Shown: in pieces, positions 63,317 to 64,000 of the stretch
Layout: each line of letters starts with the position of its first letter
Position numbering within the stretch: position 1 is the stretch's first letter
Origin: RPQJ01 sp963777725
Lineage (GTDB): Bacteria > Pseudomonadota > Gammaproteobacteria > Steroidobacterales > Steroidobacteraceae
DNA: 64,000 nt
Assembly: GCA_963777725.1 (NCBI GenBank)
Contig: CAVZRR010000020.1
Coordinates: 372,001-436,000 of the forward strand
Reading direction: 5' to 3'
Program-made: the position numbers and the translations under genes
Notes under the pieces: model-generated
What the model saw: only the letters and a program-made list of their open reading frames with translations
Told to the model about the DNA's origin: nothing
Databases searched by the model: none

Positions 63317-64000
63317 GTCAGCTCTGCACCCAGCGGCGTGATCGTCACGTAGCCCGCCGCGAGCCAGTAGTTGTCCGAATCGCGATCGTCGATCACCTCG
63401 ACCCGTCGCGTGCGGGCCGTGTACTCGCCTGCGGCGGTCTGCTCGAACGCGATTCGCAGGTCGGAAGCCGATCCCTGCCGGGTCATTCGTGTGCCCTTCA
63501 GTTGCGACACGGGCAGCCCCGGGTAATTCACGTTCAGCACCGTGCCCGCACGGACGACGCGACCGCCGTCGCAGAACCAGTTCCGGTGCGCGGCGATCAG
63601 GCTCGTCGCGTCGCGAGCGACGGCGTCGAGTTGCGCGCGATTTGCCATCGAATCGATCGGCTCGCCCGCAACGGCGCGTGCGGCATTCACTGCAAAGCCG
63701 GGGATCGGCGGGTCGAGCAGCACGGTGCCCGCAAGTGCCGCGCCGACGGTCCCGGAGAGCGCCAGAAGCGCACCCGAATTCGAGCCGTGGTTGATGCCGG
63801 AGATGACGAGGTCGGGACGTCGTCCAGCCGGATAGAGCGCGGTCGCGCCGAGCACGACAGCCGTGGCCGGCGTTCCGCCGACCGCGACGACATTGGCGTC
63901 GGACGCGTCACGCGTCACGTTAACGGCGCCCCAGGTAAAGCTCATTGCGCTGCCGCTCGCGTTGCGCTCGGGCGCGATCAGCATGACCCGGTGGCCCGCC
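63280..64000 (-). CDS. surE: 5'/3'-nucleotidase SurE, N-terminus beyond the window
   Basis: SurE is a metal-dependent phosphatase of nucleoside monophosphates. The visible 240 codons include APERNASGSAMS, GTPATAVVLG, DLVISGINHGSNSG, SGTVGAALAG and NVNYPGLP, all family motifs; the DD metal pair near the start and about 35 residues lie past the right edge. It stops at 63280 within the MBL gene on the other strand. Confidence 0.92.
   Translation of the reverse strand, partial: AGHRVMLIAPERNASGSAMSFTWGAVNVTRDASDANVVAVGGTPATAVVLGATALYPAGRRPDLVISGINHGSNSGALLALSGTVGAALAGTVLLDPPIPGFAVNAARAVAGEPIDSMANRAQLDAVARDATSLIAAHRNWFCDGGRVVRAGTVLNVNYPGLPVSQLKGTRMTRQGSASDLRIAFEQTAAGEYTARTRRVEVIDDRDSDNYWLAAGYVTITPLGAELTYGAARDAPSQR

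Overview
The window is a high-GC, densely coded bacterial chromosome segment, most likely from a denitrifying gammaproteobacterium near the Xanthomonadales, Nevskiales or Steroidobacterales. The family set points that way: DNR, qNor and NnrS together, a GlyGly-CTERM-like exported protein, HtpX, an Anbu operon, and a truncated REP-associated transposase. No plasmid, phage or rRNA genes are seen. Taxonomy is an inference from gene content.

Positions 1-11,300 form a nitric-oxide and anaerobic-respiration region. It holds a c-type cytochrome cut by the left edge, the Crp/Fnr regulator DNR, SirB2-like and NnrS proteins, a quinol-dependent NO reductase (norB), and the anaerobic haem enzyme HemN. 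Three identical-pattern TTGAC-N4-GTCAA boxes precede the cytochrome, norB and hemN, and DNR keeps the residues that read such sites. A RAYT transposase remnant bounded by inverted repeats sits between dnr and the cytochrome. NhaD and TrkH lie inside this region. The moaA-moaC-moaD-moaE/moeB cluster at 49.3-52.7 kb makes molybdenum cofactor and may serve the same respiration.

Positions 11,300-23,900 carry mainly metabolic and envelope genes: a thioredoxin-reductase-like ferredoxin reductase, TesB, a rhodanese, an AsmA/DUF748 protein, aquaporin Z, a VOC protein, a FAD-linked oxidase, a thioredoxin/DsbD-like fusion, a crotonase and an MDR reductase. Positions 23,838-29,041 form a four-gene signalling operon: a TonB-type protein with a receiver-like head, a membrane CheA-like kinase, a CheY-like regulator and a CheX-like protein. 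I do not recognise this combination. Positions 29,288-33,217 are a complete Anbu operon (Anbu, transglutaminase, alpha-E, ATP-grasp).

Positions 33,925-42,707 are a tight eight-gene stress and lipid operon: htpX, an FeS-type photolyase, a class I photolyase, a chalcone-isomerase-like gene (frameshifted), a desaturase, an FAD oxidoreductase, DUF1365 and cfa. A near-consensus sigma-32 promoter lies ahead of htpX.

Positions 44,951-49,321 hold an acyl-CoA dehydrogenase translationally coupled to proBA. After phhA and mmsA, positions 55,680-61,091 hold what looks like a self-contained sigma-54 circuit: a histidine kinase, an NtrC-type regulator, two tandem 19-bp dyads, a sigma-54 promoter, and an exported beta-solenoid protein with a GlyGly-CTERM-like tail, followed by a lone receiver and a kinase-fold protein. 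The right end has a GST, a GNAT, tRNA-Arg(TCG), an MBL hydrolase and SurE cut by the edge.

Three genes (38.43, 50.44 and 58.88 kb) each carry one surplus base that breaks an otherwise conserved frame. This could be real decay or assembly error. No stretch longer than about 265 bases lacks a gene.
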